Under the pieces are notes generated by a model that worked only from the letters and a program-made list of their open reading frames with translations, was not told the origin of the DNA and made no database searches. This document shows positions 27,436 to 37,059 of a stretch of 56,202 bases of DNA, piece by piece; positions within the stretch are counted from its first letter, which is position 1, and each line of letters begins with the position of its first letter. The DNA is from Dactylosporangium siamense (lineage in GTDB: Bacteria; Actinomycetota; Actinomycetes; Mycobacteriales; Micromonosporaceae), in NCBI RefSeq assembly GCF_016862795.1, contig NZ_BONQ01000144.1, forward strand, positions 1-56,202. The letters run 5' to 3'. Both the position numbers and the translations under genes were made by a program.

Positions 27436-27759
27436 TTACCGCTTGACCCGTTTCCTCACGCTCTTGCTGGTGCTCCGCCAGGCGTTGACGGCCCGCTGAC
27501 GCGGCGTCGGCTTCCGGCGGCGACGCACGACCGTGACCACCGCGACGATCACGGTGGCGACTCCGGCCGCTGCGGCGGTCACCAGCGGAACGGGCCGACG
27601 GCGTGCCACGTCCTTGCCCTGCTCGGCCAGTTCGGCCGCGCGCTGCTTGGTCTTGGCGGACATCGTGTCGACCGTGTTGCCAAGGTCGTCGCGAGTACCG
27701 GTGGCCGTGTCATTGGCCCAGCCACCGATCTTGCTCCCGTTCGCATGTGTGACGCTCAT
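27436..27759 (-). CDS. Small basic single-pass membrane protein
   Basis: A 107-residue protein of unknown function. The N-terminal half is hydrophilic, with a predicted amphipathic helix (TMSAKTKQRAAELAEQGKDVA). One membrane helix (about 68-88) is bounded by Arg clusters, and the C terminus is very basic. ATG 27759 has AAGGGG upstream. Proteins of this shape occur widely in actinobacteria without assigned roles. Confidence 0.72.
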   Translation of the reverse strand: MSVTHANGSKIGGWANDTATGTRDDLGNTVDTMSAKTKQRAAELAEQGKDVARRRPVPLVTAAAAGVATVIVAVVTVVRRRRKPTPRQRAVNAWRSTSKSVRKRVKR

Positions 27760-27811
27760 CGCTGCCCCTTTCTCTCTGAGCGTCAGGTTGCCCACCGACG
27801 GGGCGGCTCAA

Positions 27812-29683
27812 TCACCGCAATGTTGTGGCGACCATCGCATGGTCCGACGTCACTGCCCTGCCGACACTGACATCGGCGCAGGTCAGGCCCCGGACGAGGA
27901 CGTGGTCGATCTGCTTGACGGGCACGTCGGCGGGGAACGTGCGCACCGGCCGGAACGCGGCGAACCCGTCGGCGTAGCCGGCGTCCGCGAACGCCCGCAT
28001 CGACGCGTCCCCGGGCTCGATGTTCAGGTCGCCGGCGATGAACGTGGGCCGGCCCGCGCCGAACCGGGTCGCGAACGCGGCGATCTCGGCGACCTGCACG
28101 AGGGGCTCGGCGTCCGGCGGCGGCTGGATGTGGGTGGAGACGACCGCGATGTCCCGGCCGCCGAACCGCACGACGACGCCGAGAGCCTGGGCACCGGTCG
28201 GCGCGCCCACCGCGGACAGCGGCACCGTCTCGACCGCACCGACCGGCAGGTTCGTCAGCACCGCGTCGCCCCAGACGGCGTCCGCGGCCGGCCCGAACCA
28301 GTACCGCATGCCGAGCGCGGCGGCGAGGACCCGCAGGTCGTCGTGGCCGCCGTTGAGCAGCCAGGCCCGGTCGACCTCGGACAGGACCACGACGTCCGGG
28401 TCCGACGCGGCGATCGCCCGGGCCGCGACGGCCGGACGGTAGGTGCCGTCGAGTCCGAAACCCATGCGGATGTTGTACGCGACGAGCCGCAGCCCCCGGT
28501 CCGGATCGCCGGGCGTGACCGCCGGTGTGACGGTGACCCCGAGCAGCGGCACGAGGAAGCACAGGGCGAGCGCGGCGAGCCCGGCCCGGCGCGGCACCCC
28601 GGCGGCGGGGACGCCCGCCCCGGAACGCAGCAGGATCCAGGCGGGGGCGACGGCGACCGCGACCGGCACCCACTGGTTCGGGTAGCCGAGGTCGTAGGCG
28701 GCGTAGTACGCGACGGCGGCGACGGCGAACACCACCATGCCGGCGACCGCCGCGTAGCCGGCCGCCGCGGCCCGCACAGGCGCGCCGTCGGCCGCCGCGG
28801 CCCGGAACGCGCGGCCGAGGGCGCCGCAGCCGAGCAGCAACGCGACGAACAACCCGTCCGGGAAGAGCCAGATGACCGCGGCGGCGAGCAGCAACACCCC
28901 CGCCAGGACCCGCTCGAAACGCCCCCGGAGCCGCCCGGTGGCCCCGGCCAGGAACCCGGCGACGGCCAGGCCCAGCAGCAACTCGGGCACGGCGGGCGGC
29001 GCGCTGCCGGCGACCGGGTCGAACCGGAACGACACGGCCACGGTCGCGATCGCCGGGGACAGGGCGAACATCCCCGCCAGCAGCATCGCCGGTCCGACCA
29101 GGAACCAGGCCGCCGCGGAGCTGCGACCGGGTGCGGCACGGTGCTGGCACCGTAGGAACCGCTGCTGGCACCAGAGGAGCACGAGGCACTCGAGCGCGAC
29201 GATCGGCGCGGCCCACCAGCGGGACTGCCAGCTGAGGTCGACCGTGCGCAGGGCGGCGTGCTGCAACGCGGCGGCGGCGAGGCCGACGGGGACGCCGACG
29301 GCTGCGGGGCCGCCGCGCACGGCGCTCGCCGCGAGCCAGGTCAGCCCGGCGAGCAGGCCGATGGAGGCGACGTAGAGCTGCGGCTGTCCACCGTGGACGA
29401 ACAGCAGCGCGAAGCGGCAGGCGGCGAGCCCGGCGGCACCGGCGATCGCGACCTTCGCCGCGTCCCATCTCGCCGCGAGCGGCACGACGGCAAACGGAAC
29501 GAGGAACCACAGCAGCGCGAAGGCGCCCATGAGCTCGGCCGGCGTCGAGGCGGCCTGCCCGAAGATCGTGATGATCGACGGGAGCCACACCCGCAGCAGG
29601 TCGACCAGGAGCAGGATCCCCGCGGCGAGCGCGGGGATCCGGGGGTCAGTCCTCGCGAACGACAACCTGGACGGCGGCGTCAT
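27812..29683 (-). CDS. Multi-pass membrane protein with endonuclease/exonuclease/phosphatase domain
   Basis: A 623-residue protein. The first two thirds contain about ten membrane helices. The C-terminal 230 residues form an EEP-fold domain with [10 protein letters not shown] (metal-binding Asn), [18 protein letters not shown] (catalytic Glu), [22 protein letters not shown], and a final TSDHAMV with the catalytic Asp-His. It may act on phospholipid head groups or nucleic acid at the membrane; substrate unknown. The ATG at 29683 overlaps the upstream winged-helix gene by 38 bp, so the two are co-transcribed. Confidence 0.85.
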   Translation of the reverse strand: MTPPSRLSFARTDPRIPALAAGILLLVDLLRVWLPSIITIFGQAASTPAELMGAFALLWFLVPFAVVPLAARWDAAKVAIAGAAGLAACRFALLFVHGGQPQLYVASIGLLAGLTWLAASAVRGGPAAVGVPVGLAAAALQHAALRTVDLSWQSRWWAAPIVALECLVLLWCQQRFLRCQHRAAPGRSSAAAWFLVGPAMLLAGMFALSPAIATVAVSFRFDPVAGSAPPAVPELLLGLAVAGFLAGATGRLRGRFERVLAGVLLLAAAVIWLFPDGLFVALLLGCGALGRAFRAAAADGAPVRAAAAGYAAVAGMVVFAVAAVAYYAAYDLGYPNQWVPVAVAVAPAWILLRSGAGVPAAGVPRRAGLAALALCFLVPLLGVTVTPAVTPGDPDRGLRLVAYNIRMGFGLDGTYRPAVAARAIAASDPDVVVLSEVDRAWLLNGGHDDLRVLAAALGMRYWFGPAADAVWGDAVLTNLPVGAVETVPLSAVGAPTGAQALGVVVRFGGRDIAVVSTHIQPPPDAEPLVQVAEIAAFATRFGAGRPTFIAGDLNIEPGDASMRAFADAGYADGFAAFRPVRTFPADVPVKQIDHVLVRGLTCADVSVGRAVTSDHAMVATTLR

Positions 29684-30293
29684 CGTCGAGACGATAGCCG
29701 ACACCGCGGACGGTGGCGATGATCCGGGCGGCCTCGCCGAGCTTGACCCGCAGGCGCCGCACGTGGACGTCGACGGTGCGCTCGGTGCCGACCATGTCGT
29801 AGCCCCAGACCTGGCGCAGCAGCTGCGCCCGGCTGAACACGCGCCGCGGGTGCTCGCAGAGGAACAGGAACAGGTCGTATTCGCGGCGGGTCAGCGGCAC
29901 GGGCGCGCCGTCGCGCAGGACGAGCCGGGAGCCGGTGCACAGGTACAGCGAGGGGGCGTCGGCGGCACCGATCCGCTTGACCCTGGTGGGCTCGGCGGCG
30001 ACGCCGGCGTCGGTGGTCTCGACCAGTCGCAGGTTACGGCCGGTGTGCTGGGACGGCCCGTGCTGCAGCGTGTGCGCCGTCGCGGTGGCACGCTGCAGCG
30101 GCGCCGGGGTCTGCGGGCCGCGCTGGATCGACGGCTGGATCTGCTGTTTGGCCTGGCTGGCGGCGAGCGCCTCGAGGTCGCTGATCAGGCGGGATGCCTC
30201 CGGTGGGAGCTCGTCCCCGTTGAGGGTGATGTGCACGGTGATGGTGACCACCGATGGCGCTACCTCAGGAGCGCCGACGACCGAAATGGCCAT
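29646..30293 (-). CDS. OmpR/PhoB-type winged-helix protein without receiver domain
   Basis: A 215-residue protein. The C-terminal 95 residues form a transcription regulatory domain ([31 protein letters not shown], in parts: [28 protein letters not shown], then [15 protein letters not shown] and VRGVGYRL). The N-terminal 110 residues carry no phospho-acceptor receiver and are Gln/Pro-rich, so it is not a normal two-component regulator. GAGGA lies eight bases before ATG 30293. A long AT-richer gap upstream probably holds its promoter. Confidence 0.85.
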   Translation of the reverse strand: MAISVVGAPEVAPSVVTITVHITLNGDELPPEASRLISDLEALAASQAKQQIQPSIQRGPQTPAPLQRATATAHTLQHGPSQHTGRNLRLVETTDAGVAAEPTRVKRIGAADAPSLYLCTGSRLVLRDGAPVPLTRREYDLFLFLCEHPRRVFSRAQLLRQVWGYDMVGTERTVDVHVRRLRVKLGEAARIIATVRGVGYRLDDDAAVQVVVRED

Positions 30294-30667
30294 TTTCAGA
30301 TCCTCTCGAAAAGCCTTTGGAATGACGCCGAATCAACGGATAGCCGCTCGACAAAGGCCGTCGAAATGGTGTGCACGCCGCGAGACCCACAACGGGTCAA
30401 GGAGTACCTCATGGCACATGGCACCGACCTTACCAGCATCGTCACGCCGTGCGACAGATCTGTAACCTGCCGCACAGAATAGATCGATGACAATTTGTCT
30501 GATGTTTTCGGCCGACATTCACCGGCCATTCACGACATGTCTACGAGTCCAGCTTTGCCACCGTGCGACGACGGGTCAATCTCTTCCCGCATGCTGAGAA
30601 GATCATGAGTGAGAGTACCGACAGACCCATGCCGAGGTGCGCACATGTTGCCGACAAATCCTATCCG
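30294..30667. other. 374-bp intergenic region
   Basis: No gene is supported here. The DNA is less GC-rich than its surroundings. On one side is the start of the winged-helix gene; on the other is the end of the NYN-domain gene. It probably contains the promoter and leader of the winged-helix gene. I see no strong hairpin or tandem repeat. Confidence 0.6.
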
Positions 30668-31084
30668 CTAGATAGATTCACGTCGTCCACCATATGAGAT
30701 CGACGCGCGCAACTCACCGGGGCTGACAATACTCGCACCGAGCTCGCGCACCCGTTGGCGGAGCTCCCGGTCCGCGGTCACCACCACGACCGGACGGCGA
30801 CCCACATTGTCGGCGACGAGCGCGACGATGTGGTCGTCACCGGATTGCGGCGCGGCTTCGACACGCACACCCGCAACCGGCGGCACGCCCCGGGCGGCAC
30901 CCTCCACCACCAGGGTGATCGCACCGAGCAGCACGGCCGGCACCGTGGCGACGTCCCGCGCCGCGAGGGCGTCGCGGAGCCGGGTCGCGGCCCCGCGCCG
31001 GTCCCGCCACCAGCCGTCGGGCACGGAGCCGACGACATTGGCGCCGTCCACGACGATCAACGGTTCGGCGGATTCGGGATCCAT
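30668..31084 (-). CDS. NYN-domain (PIN-like) protein
   Basis: A 138-residue protein resembling the YacP-like NYN branch of PIN-fold nucleases. It begins LIVVDGANVVGSVPDGWW, with an Asp and Asn in the first strand, has acidic residues in QSGDDHIVALVAD, and VVVVTADRELRQRVRELGA as the fourth-strand metal site. Relatives cut structured RNA. The ATG at 31084 is the only good start. It is divergent from the diguanylate cyclase gene. Confidence 0.82.
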   Translation of the reverse strand: MDPESAEPLIVVDGANVVGSVPDGWWRDRRGAATRLRDALAARDVATVPAVLLGAITLVVEGAARGVPPVAGVRVEAAPQSGDDHIVALVADNVGRRPVVVVTADRELRQRVRELGASIVSPGELRASISYGGRRESI

Positions 31085-31155
31085 GTGAGCAGTCTTACCC
31101 GCCGGACATCCTCAGCAGTCCCCGGACCGCGCCGATGTCGAGCACCGGAGGCGCC

Positions 31156-33150
31156 ATGGAACAGATCCGAGAGACGGCCGGTGTCACCCTGCGCGCCATT
31201 GTGCGATACGTGCGCGCCAGGGGCGGCGACACCGCGGTCGCACACGTGCTCAACCTCGCCGGCGAACACGAGCCGCCCGAGGCGTACGACGACGCCCGCC
31301 GCTGGTGGTCCTACGAGACGAAGATCAACGTGTTCGCGGCGGCCGCGCAGGCGCTCGGCGACGAGTCCGTCGGGCTGCGGGTCGGGCAGAGCATCCTGTC
31401 GTACTCCGTGAACACCCCGCTGCGGCTGGGGCTGCTGATGCTCGGCGGACCGACCCAGCTGATCCGGCTGATCGCCACGACCAGCGCCAAGTTCAACGCC
31501 AGCGCCGACATGTCCACGCTGTCGACCGGACACGGCACCGCCACGGTGCAGTACCGGCTGCGCGGCGGCTACCAGCCCAGCCGCTACGACTGCGACTACA
31601 CCCGCGGGCTGCTCACCCAGCTGCCGGCGCTGTTCGGGCTGCCCGCGGCCACCGTCGCCCACGACGCCTGCCAGGTCGAGGGCGCCGAGGCGTGCGTGTA
31701 CACGGTCCGCTGGCGGCAGCGGCGGCTGCTGTCCTGGCTGTGGCGGGGCCGCCGCCGGGCCGGCGACGACAGCACCGACGACGTCCTCGCCGGGCGGATG
31801 GAGCTGCTGCAGCGCACCGTCGCCGAGCTCGTCGCCGCCGAGCAGCCCGAGCGGGCCCTCGCCGTCGTCGCCGACCGGGCCGGCTACGCCGTCAACGCCC
31901 AGGCGTTCCTGCTCGTGGCCTCCCCCGCGCCGGACCAGCCGCGGCAGGTGCACGGCTACGGGCTGACCGACGCCGAGATCGCCGTGCTCACCGACGCGCC
32001 GCCGACCAGCTTCGGCGGCACGCTCGTGGCCGACATCGCCTCGCCGAACCGCTACTACGGGTATCTCGTGGCCTACTGCGAGGACTTCTTCGACGCCGAG
32101 CGGCGGATGCTCGACGCCTACGCGAACCTCGCCGCCGTCGCCCTCGACGCCCTGTCCGCCCTGGAGACCGCCGCCGAGCGGCAACGGACCGCGGAGAGCC
32201 TCCTGGCCCTCGCCCGCAAGCTGACCCTGGCCCGGACCACGCCCGAGGTCGCCGAGGTCACCGCGGACGCCGTCCGGTCCGTGATGGGCGCCGACTCCGC
32301 GACGGTACTGCTGCACCAGCAGGGCAAGCTCCGCATGGTCGCCAACTCGGGGGCCGGCGACGGCCGGCTCCGCAAGGCGCAGAACCTCACCGTGTCCCCG
32401 CAGGACACCGACCTGTTCGACCGCTTCCGCGCCAACACCGGCCGCCCCCGCGTCTACGACCGCGGCAGCGAGGAGCCGTTCATCCTCGCCATGCTCGACA
32501 CGTTCGGCCACGACATGATGATCATCGTGGACATCGCGCTGCCGGACCACCCGTACGGCATCCTCGTCGCCGCCTACGACACCCCGCAGGGCACCACCCG
32601 CGCCCGCGAGATCATCAACCGGATGGCCGGCGTCGCGGACCAGGCCGCGACCGCGCTGCGCACCTGCGAGCTCCTCGAGGAGACCTGGCGGCTGGCGCAC
32701 GTCGACGCGCTGACCGGCCTGGCCAACCGCCGCGCGTTCATGGCCGCCCTCGACGCCGCGCTCGGCGTCGGCGAGGGCGCGCTGCTGTTCATCGACCTCG
32801 ACGGCTTCAAGACGGTCAACGACACCCTCGGCCACGCCGCCGGCGACCAGCTCCTCGCGGCGGTCGCCGGCCGGCTCACCGCCGCCGCGCGCACCGGCGA
32901 CCTGGTCGCCCGCCTCGGCGGCGACGAGTTCGTCGTGCTCACCCACGGCACGCTCGGCGCCGACGGCGTGCCGGAGCTGGCCGGACGGATCCAGGCCGCG
33001 CTCACCGAGCCGGTCGCGGTCCTCGGCGGCGGGACGATCACGGCCCGCGCCAGCGTCGGCGGCACCCGCTTCCACGCCGGCGAGGAGTCCCAGCACGTCC
33101 TGCACCGCGCCGACACCGCCATGTACGAGGCCAAGCGCGTCCTGACCTGA
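31156..33150 (+). CDS. Diguanylate cyclase with V4R-like and GAF-like sensor regions
   Basis: A 664-residue soluble signalling enzyme. The N-terminal 200 residues end in a C-x-V-E-G-A-E-A-C-V-Y-T-V-R-W pattern that resembles V4R/heme-NO-type sensor domains. Two GAF-like segments follow (about 220-340 and 360-495). The GGDEF domain starts after TWRLAHVDALTGLANRRAF; residues 588-592 read GGDEF, and RTGD five residues before it is an intact inhibitory I-site. It should make cyclic di-GMP with product feedback. ATG 31156 has GGAGG directly upstream. Confidence 0.9.
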   Translation: MEQIRETAGVTLRAIVRYVRARGGDTAVAHVLNLAGEHEPPEAYDDARRWWSYETKINVFAAAAQALGDESVGLRVGQSILSYSVNTPLRLGLLMLGGPTQLIRLIATTSAKFNASADMSTLSTGHGTATVQYRLRGGYQPSRYDCDYTRGLLTQLPALFGLPAATVAHDACQVEGAEACVYTVRWRQRRLLSWLWRGRRRAGDDSTDDVLAGRMELLQRTVAELVAAEQPERALAVVADRAGYAVNAQAFLLVASPAPDQPRQVHGYGLTDAEIAVLTDAPPTSFGGTLVADIASPNRYYGYLVAYCEDFFDAERRMLDAYANLAAVALDALSALETAAERQRTAESLLALARKLTLARTTPEVAEVTADAVRSVMGADSATVLLHQQGKLRMVANSGAGDGRLRKAQNLTVSPQDTDLFDRFRANTGRPRVYDRGSEEPFILAMLDTFGHDMMIIVDIALPDHPYGILVAAYDTPQGTTRAREIINRMAGVADQAATALRTCELLEETWRLAHVDALTGLANRRAFMAALDAALGVGEGALLFIDLDGFKTVNDTLGHAAGDQLLAAVAGRLTAAARTGDLVARLGGDEFVVLTHGTLGADGVPELAGRIQAALTEPVAVLGGGTITARASVGGTRFHAGEESQHVLHRADTAMYEAKRVLT

Positions 33151-33194
33151 TCAGGACCCGGGATAACCGCCGCGGTGCCGGGTAGTGCGCGACC

Positions 33195-34163
33195 GTGAAC
33201 CCACGGACCAGCGAGCCGCACGTCGGGATCACCCCGAACCTGTTCGGCATCGCGTACGGACTGGCCGGCCTGGCCGGCTGCTGGGGTTACGCCGCGTTGC
33301 TGGGCTTCGCCCCCGCGCTCGTCTCCGACATCCTGTGCGTCCTGGCCGCCGTCGTGTGGCTGGCGCTCCTGGTCAGCTACGTGTCGCAGGTGCCGCGACG
33401 GCCCGGCGGCTGGCCCGCCGAACTGGCCGACCCGGTGCTTGGGCCGTTCGTCTCGCTGATCCCGATCGTCGGCATGCTGCTGTCCGTCGGCCTGATGCGG
33501 CACGAACGCACGGCGGGCCAGTGGCTCTTCGGCGTCTTCGCCGCCGGCACCGTCGTGCTGGCCGCCTGGATGGCCGGCCAGTGGCTCTCCGCCGGCCTCG
33601 ACCTGGACAAACTCCATCCCGGATACGTGCTGCCGGCCGTCGCCGGCGGACTCATCGCCGCCATCGGCGCGGCCCTCGCCGGCTGGTCGGGCCCGGCGCG
33701 GGTGTTCTTCGGCCTCGGTGCCGTGTCGTGGCTCGTCATCGAGTCGATGATCCTGGCCCGGCTGTACTTCCGCCCCCCGCTCCCCCCGCAGCTGCGACCC
33801 ACCCTGGCGATCCTCGCCGCCCCGCCGGCCCTCGCCGGGCTGGCGTATCTGGCCGTCACGCGCAACCGGGTCGACGCCGTGACCTTCGGGCTCGCCGGTT
33901 ACACCCTGCTGGCCGCACTCGTGCAGGTCCGGCTCGTCGGCGGGTACCGCCACCTGCACTTCGCCTCGGGGTTCTGGGCGTTCGCCTTCCCCTACGCGGC
34001 GGTCGCCACGTTCACGCTGCACTGGGTCGCCTACGCCCACCCGCCGGGCTACCGGATCTGGGCCTGGATCGTCGTCCTCGCGATCACCGCGTTCGTCGCC
34101 GCGCTCGCCGCCGAGACGACCATGGCGCTCGCCCGGCACCGTTTCCTGCCGCAGCTGCGCTGA
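33195..34163 (+). CDS. SLAC1/TehA-family (TDT) transporter
   Basis: A 322-residue protein with ten membrane helices. N-terminal GITPNLFGIAYGLAGLAGCW, LIPIVGMLLSVGL and the later FASGFWAFAFPYAAVATFTL are typical of TehA/Mae1 proteins, which conduct anions, dicarboxylates or tellurite-related oxyanions. The GTG at 33195 is 44 bp after the diguanylate cyclase stop, so read-through is possible. It converges on the helicase operon with a ten-base gap. Confidence 0.87.
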   Translation: MNPRTSEPHVGITPNLFGIAYGLAGLAGCWGYAALLGFAPALVSDILCVLAAVVWLALLVSYVSQVPRRPGGWPAELADPVLGPFVSLIPIVGMLLSVGLMRHERTAGQWLFGVFAAGTVVLAAWMAGQWLSAGLDLDKLHPGYVLPAVAGGLIAAIGAALAGWSGPARVFFGLGAVSWLVIESMILARLYFRPPLPPQLRPTLAILAAPPALAGLAYLAVTRNRVDAVTFGLAGYTLLAALVQVRLVGGYRHLHFASGFWAFAFPYAAVATFTLHWVAYAHPPGYRIWAWIVVLAITAFVAALAAETTMALARHRFLPQLR

Positions 34164-34173
34164 ACCGCGCCGG

Positions 34174-35463
34174 TCAGTGGTCGCCGCTGAGGTGCGCCAG
34201 CATGGCCTGGTTGGCCTCCCAGCCGTCGGGGAACCGGACCGGGACGTTGAGATGGACCGGCTCGGCGGACGGGTGGGTGTCGAGAAGCTCGGCGATGCCG
34301 GCCCTGGCCACGACCACGCACGCGTGCCGGTGCCGCGAGGCGAGCACGCACAGGCGGCCCGCTTCGAGGTGGAAGGCGCTCGCGTCGCGGCGGCCGGACA
34401 GCGGGTGCAGGATGACGGTGACGTCGTACTCGCGGCCCTGCAGGCGGTTCGCGGTGTCGACGGTGACGTCGGCGGCGACCGTGCCGGCCAGGGCCTGGCG
34501 GATCGCGGCGACCTGGTCGCGGTGCGCGGCGCCGACGGCGACCCGGTCGACGGTGACGGGCCGGCCGTCCGGGGCGTGCTCGGAGTAGGCGACCGGGCCG
34601 CGCTGCAGCAGCCGGGTCACCAGGTCGGCGATCGCGGCGACCGCCTCCCGGTCGGTGCGCACCGTGTGCCGGGCCGGCAGTTCGTGCAGCGCCCAGCCGG
34701 TGCGGCGGGCGGTCTCCAGGGTCGCGTCGAGGCCGTGATCGCCGCCGAGCGCCCGGGCGGAGAACTCCAGGCGCCGGTCCGCCGGTTTCGTGCCCGCCTC
34801 GAACGGGGTGAACGGGTAGAACGCCGCCGACACCACGGACGCGGCCGACGGTGGGAGGCGCCACGACACCGGCAGCCGGTGCACGGGCAGGTCCGGGTTG
34901 TGCCGCAGCAGCACCGCGACGGCGCTCTGCATCGGGTCCCAGGACAGGCCCGCCCAGCGTTCCACGGCCACGACCGAGAAGGGGTCGAGCTGGCCCGGGT
35001 CGCCGACGAACAGCGCGCGGGAGAACCGGCCGGCGACACGCAGCAGCATGTCGGAGCGCATCTGGTACGCCTCGTCGACGATCGCCCGCTCCCAGCTGCC
35101 GTCGGTGACGGTGGCCCACTTCGCGGCGGTGCCGATGGTGACGGCGCTGGCGTTCATGTCGCTGACGGCGCCGCTGACGGTGACGGTGCCGTGCTTGACG
35201 ACGCGCTGCGCCGGGACGTAGGTCGACGCGGACAGCCGGCCGATCGCGAGGTTGGGCGCGGCCGTCGCCAGCCGGTCGATGAGGTCGTCGACCTGCTCGT
35301 TGGTCTGCGCGACCACCATCAGCCGTTCGCCGGCCTCGGCGAGGGTACGGGCGGCGCGGACCACGAGGGTCGACTTGCCGGCGCCGGGCGGCGAGTCGAC
35401 GACGACGCCCCGACCGGCGGCGGAACCGAAGTCGCTGAGAATGGACTCGATCACACCGCTCAC
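34174..35463 (-). CDS. SF1B (Upf1/Dna2-like) DNA/RNA helicase, core only
   Basis: A 429-residue helicase reduced to the two RecA domains. Motif I SPPGAGKST (24-32), Ia AQTNEQVDD, II VDEAY (129-133), III VGDPGQLDPF (153-162), IV SWRLP, V DTANRLQGREYDVTVI (336-351), and VI ASRHRHA (375-381) are all visible. This set fits the Upf1/Dna2 branch of superfamily 1. The usual 1B beta-barrel insertion is absent; a candidate barrel is at the end of the protein encoded just upstream. It is the last gene of a four-gene unit with a Fe-S nuclease. Confidence 0.88.
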   Translation of the reverse strand: MSGVIESILSDFGSAAGRGVVVDSPPGAGKSTLVVRAARTLAEAGERLMVVAQTNEQVDDLIDRLATAAPNLAIGRLSASTYVPAQRVVKHGTVTVSGAVSDMNASAVTIGTAAKWATVTDGSWERAIVDEAYQMRSDMLLRVAGRFSRALFVGDPGQLDPFSVVAVERWAGLSWDPMQSAVAVLLRHNPDLPVHRLPVSWRLPPSAASVVSAAFYPFTPFEAGTKPADRRLEFSARALGGDHGLDATLETARRTGWALHELPARHTVRTDREAVAAIADLVTRLLQRGPVAYSEHAPDGRPVTVDRVAVGAAHRDQVAAIRQALAGTVAADVTVDTANRLQGREYDVTVILHPLSGRRDASAFHLEAGRLCVLASRHRHACVVVARAGIAELLDTHPSAEPVHLNVPVRFPDGWEANQAMLAHLSGDH

Positions 35464-35494
35464 GCCGTCACCTCCGCTGCGCTCCGCTGGCCGC

Positions 35495-36979
35495 TCACGA
35501 CCAATCCTCCACGGCGTCGTTGTCGCTCGCGTGATACTCGATGACCGGCGGCGGGCCGCCGTGCGTCCACGGGGTGTCGTCGCGGCTCGGGAAGCGGCCC
35601 GGCGGCTGGTAGGCGTCGGTGACCGGGCCGTACGTGACGCGGTCCCCCACCTCCGGCACCGACCCCGGCGCCGGTTGTTTCGTGGAGCGGCCCATGCCCT
35701 TGGACAGTTCGAGGACGACGTCCACGCTGGACACCGACACGACCGTCGCCTGCTGGGCGAGGCGGGCCGGGGACACCAGGTGCGCGCCCGGCTCCAGGCG
35801 CACCGGGTCGTCGGTCTGCACCGTGATGTGCGGGCGCAGCGCCGCCTTCTTGCCCGACGTGTCGACCCGGTTCGGCGACGCGGCGACGACGGTGCCGGTG
35901 AACGCCTCCCCCGACAGCCGGAACTCGGCCATCACGAGGGGGTCGTCGAGGGCCCGTTGCGCGTCGTAGCGGGCCTGTTCGCGTTCGAGCCGGTCGAGCC
36001 GGCCGGCGGCGGCGACGGCGCTGTCCCGCCGGGGCTGCGGCAGCGCGGTCCCCTCGGCCAGGGCCATGTGGTACATGGTGAACACGTCGCGGTCCATCGC
36101 CCAGCGGGTCTCGACGGACGCGCCGGCCGGCCGGGTCCGCAGCAACCGGACCGCCTGCCAGGTCAGGTCCCAGGTGGGCCGCATCTGGTCGGCGACGGCG
36201 GCGGTGAGCGCGGCGAGCGCCCGTTCGCGGGCGAAGTCGTCAATCGAGCGGGCGACGGCGGCCAGGGCCGGGGCGAGGATCTCGTTGTCGAAGGTCGGGT
36301 CGGTGCTCGGCCCGGCCGGCGGGGAACGCAGCGGGTCCTCGGCCAGGGCCGCGGCGCCGGCGCCGTCGAGGTCGCCGGGCGGGTCGATCCACCCGAGCAG
36401 CGCGGCGAGGTTGGCGTCCTCCAGGCCGCTCTGCCCGGTCGCCCAGTGCTCGCTGAGCACCGACGTCATGGCGAGCAGCATCGAGGAGCCGGGGTGGTCG
36501 GCGCGTTCCCGCAGGAACGTCAGCCACTGCCCGAGGATCGGCACGGTGCGGTGCACCGGGTACGGGCCGAACGGCCGGCGGAACCGGGTGGAGCGGCCCA
36601 GCAGCCGCACGAACTCGACGCCGCCCCGGTTCGGCACGATGACCTGGGGCGCTTCGGCGTAGCGTAGTTTCGTGCCACCGGCGCCGGTGTCGACGCTGCG
36701 GGCGCACCCGTCCACGTAGGACAGCACGACCCGGGCCAGCTCGGCGACGAAGTCGAAGCGCTGGGTGCGGTCGCGGGGGTTGGCCACGACGAGCAGCCGT
36801 GGCTCGCCGGGGTCGGTGCCGACGATCGCGGCCAGGGGCGCGGCGGCCTCACCGGCGAGGCTGAGCGGCACCAGGACCAGCGGCCGCTCGGCGACATGGG
36901 TGTGCCGGACCGTCGTCAGGGGCTGGGCTCTGCCCGACTCGACTGCCTCGGCCCGCGCCAGCGCGGTCAGGATGCTCAC
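35495..36979 (-). CDS. Helicase-associated protein with putative beta-barrel domain
   Basis: A 494-residue protein that I cannot assign to a named family. Residues 1-320 are mixed alpha/beta and helical. Residues about 320-345 form a charged helix, and about 355-430 a strand-rich stretch (FTGTVVAAS, RPHITVQTD, LEPGAHLVSP, ATVVSVSSVDVVLEL). That helix-then-barrel pattern resembles the stalk and 1B barrel of Upf1/Dna2 helicases, which the next gene lacks. It ends 31 bp before the helicase start. The function as a helicase subunit is inference. Confidence 0.72.
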   Translation of the reverse strand: MSILTALARAEAVESGRAQPLTTVRHTHVAERPLVLVPLSLAGEAAAPLAAIVGTDPGEPRLLVVANPRDRTQRFDFVAELARVVLSYVDGCARSVDTGAGGTKLRYAEAPQVIVPNRGGVEFVRLLGRSTRFRRPFGPYPVHRTVPILGQWLTFLRERADHPGSSMLLAMTSVLSEHWATGQSGLEDANLAALLGWIDPPGDLDGAGAAALAEDPLRSPPAGPSTDPTFDNEILAPALAAVARSIDDFARERALAALTAAVADQMRPTWDLTWQAVRLLRTRPAGASVETRWAMDRDVFTMYHMALAEGTALPQPRRDSAVAAAGRLDRLEREQARYDAQRALDDPLVMAEFRLSGEAFTGTVVAASPNRVDTSGKKAALRPHITVQTDDPVRLEPGAHLVSPARLAQQATVVSVSSVDVVLELSKGMGRSTKQPAPGSVPEVGDRVTYGPVTDAYQPPGRFPSRDDTPWTHGGPPPVIEYHASDNDAVEDWS

Positions 36980-37059
36980 GGCGCCGGCTCACTGCGCTCA
37001 CCGGCACCGCGAGGCACGAGGCGCTGCAACATGGTTCGCTCGCTCCGCTCACTCACGTG

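Noticed and set aside
30296-30529. Possible small gene of 77 codons on the minus strand
   Set aside because: No ribosome site, no recognisable motif, and it lies in the probable promoter region of the winged-helix gene.
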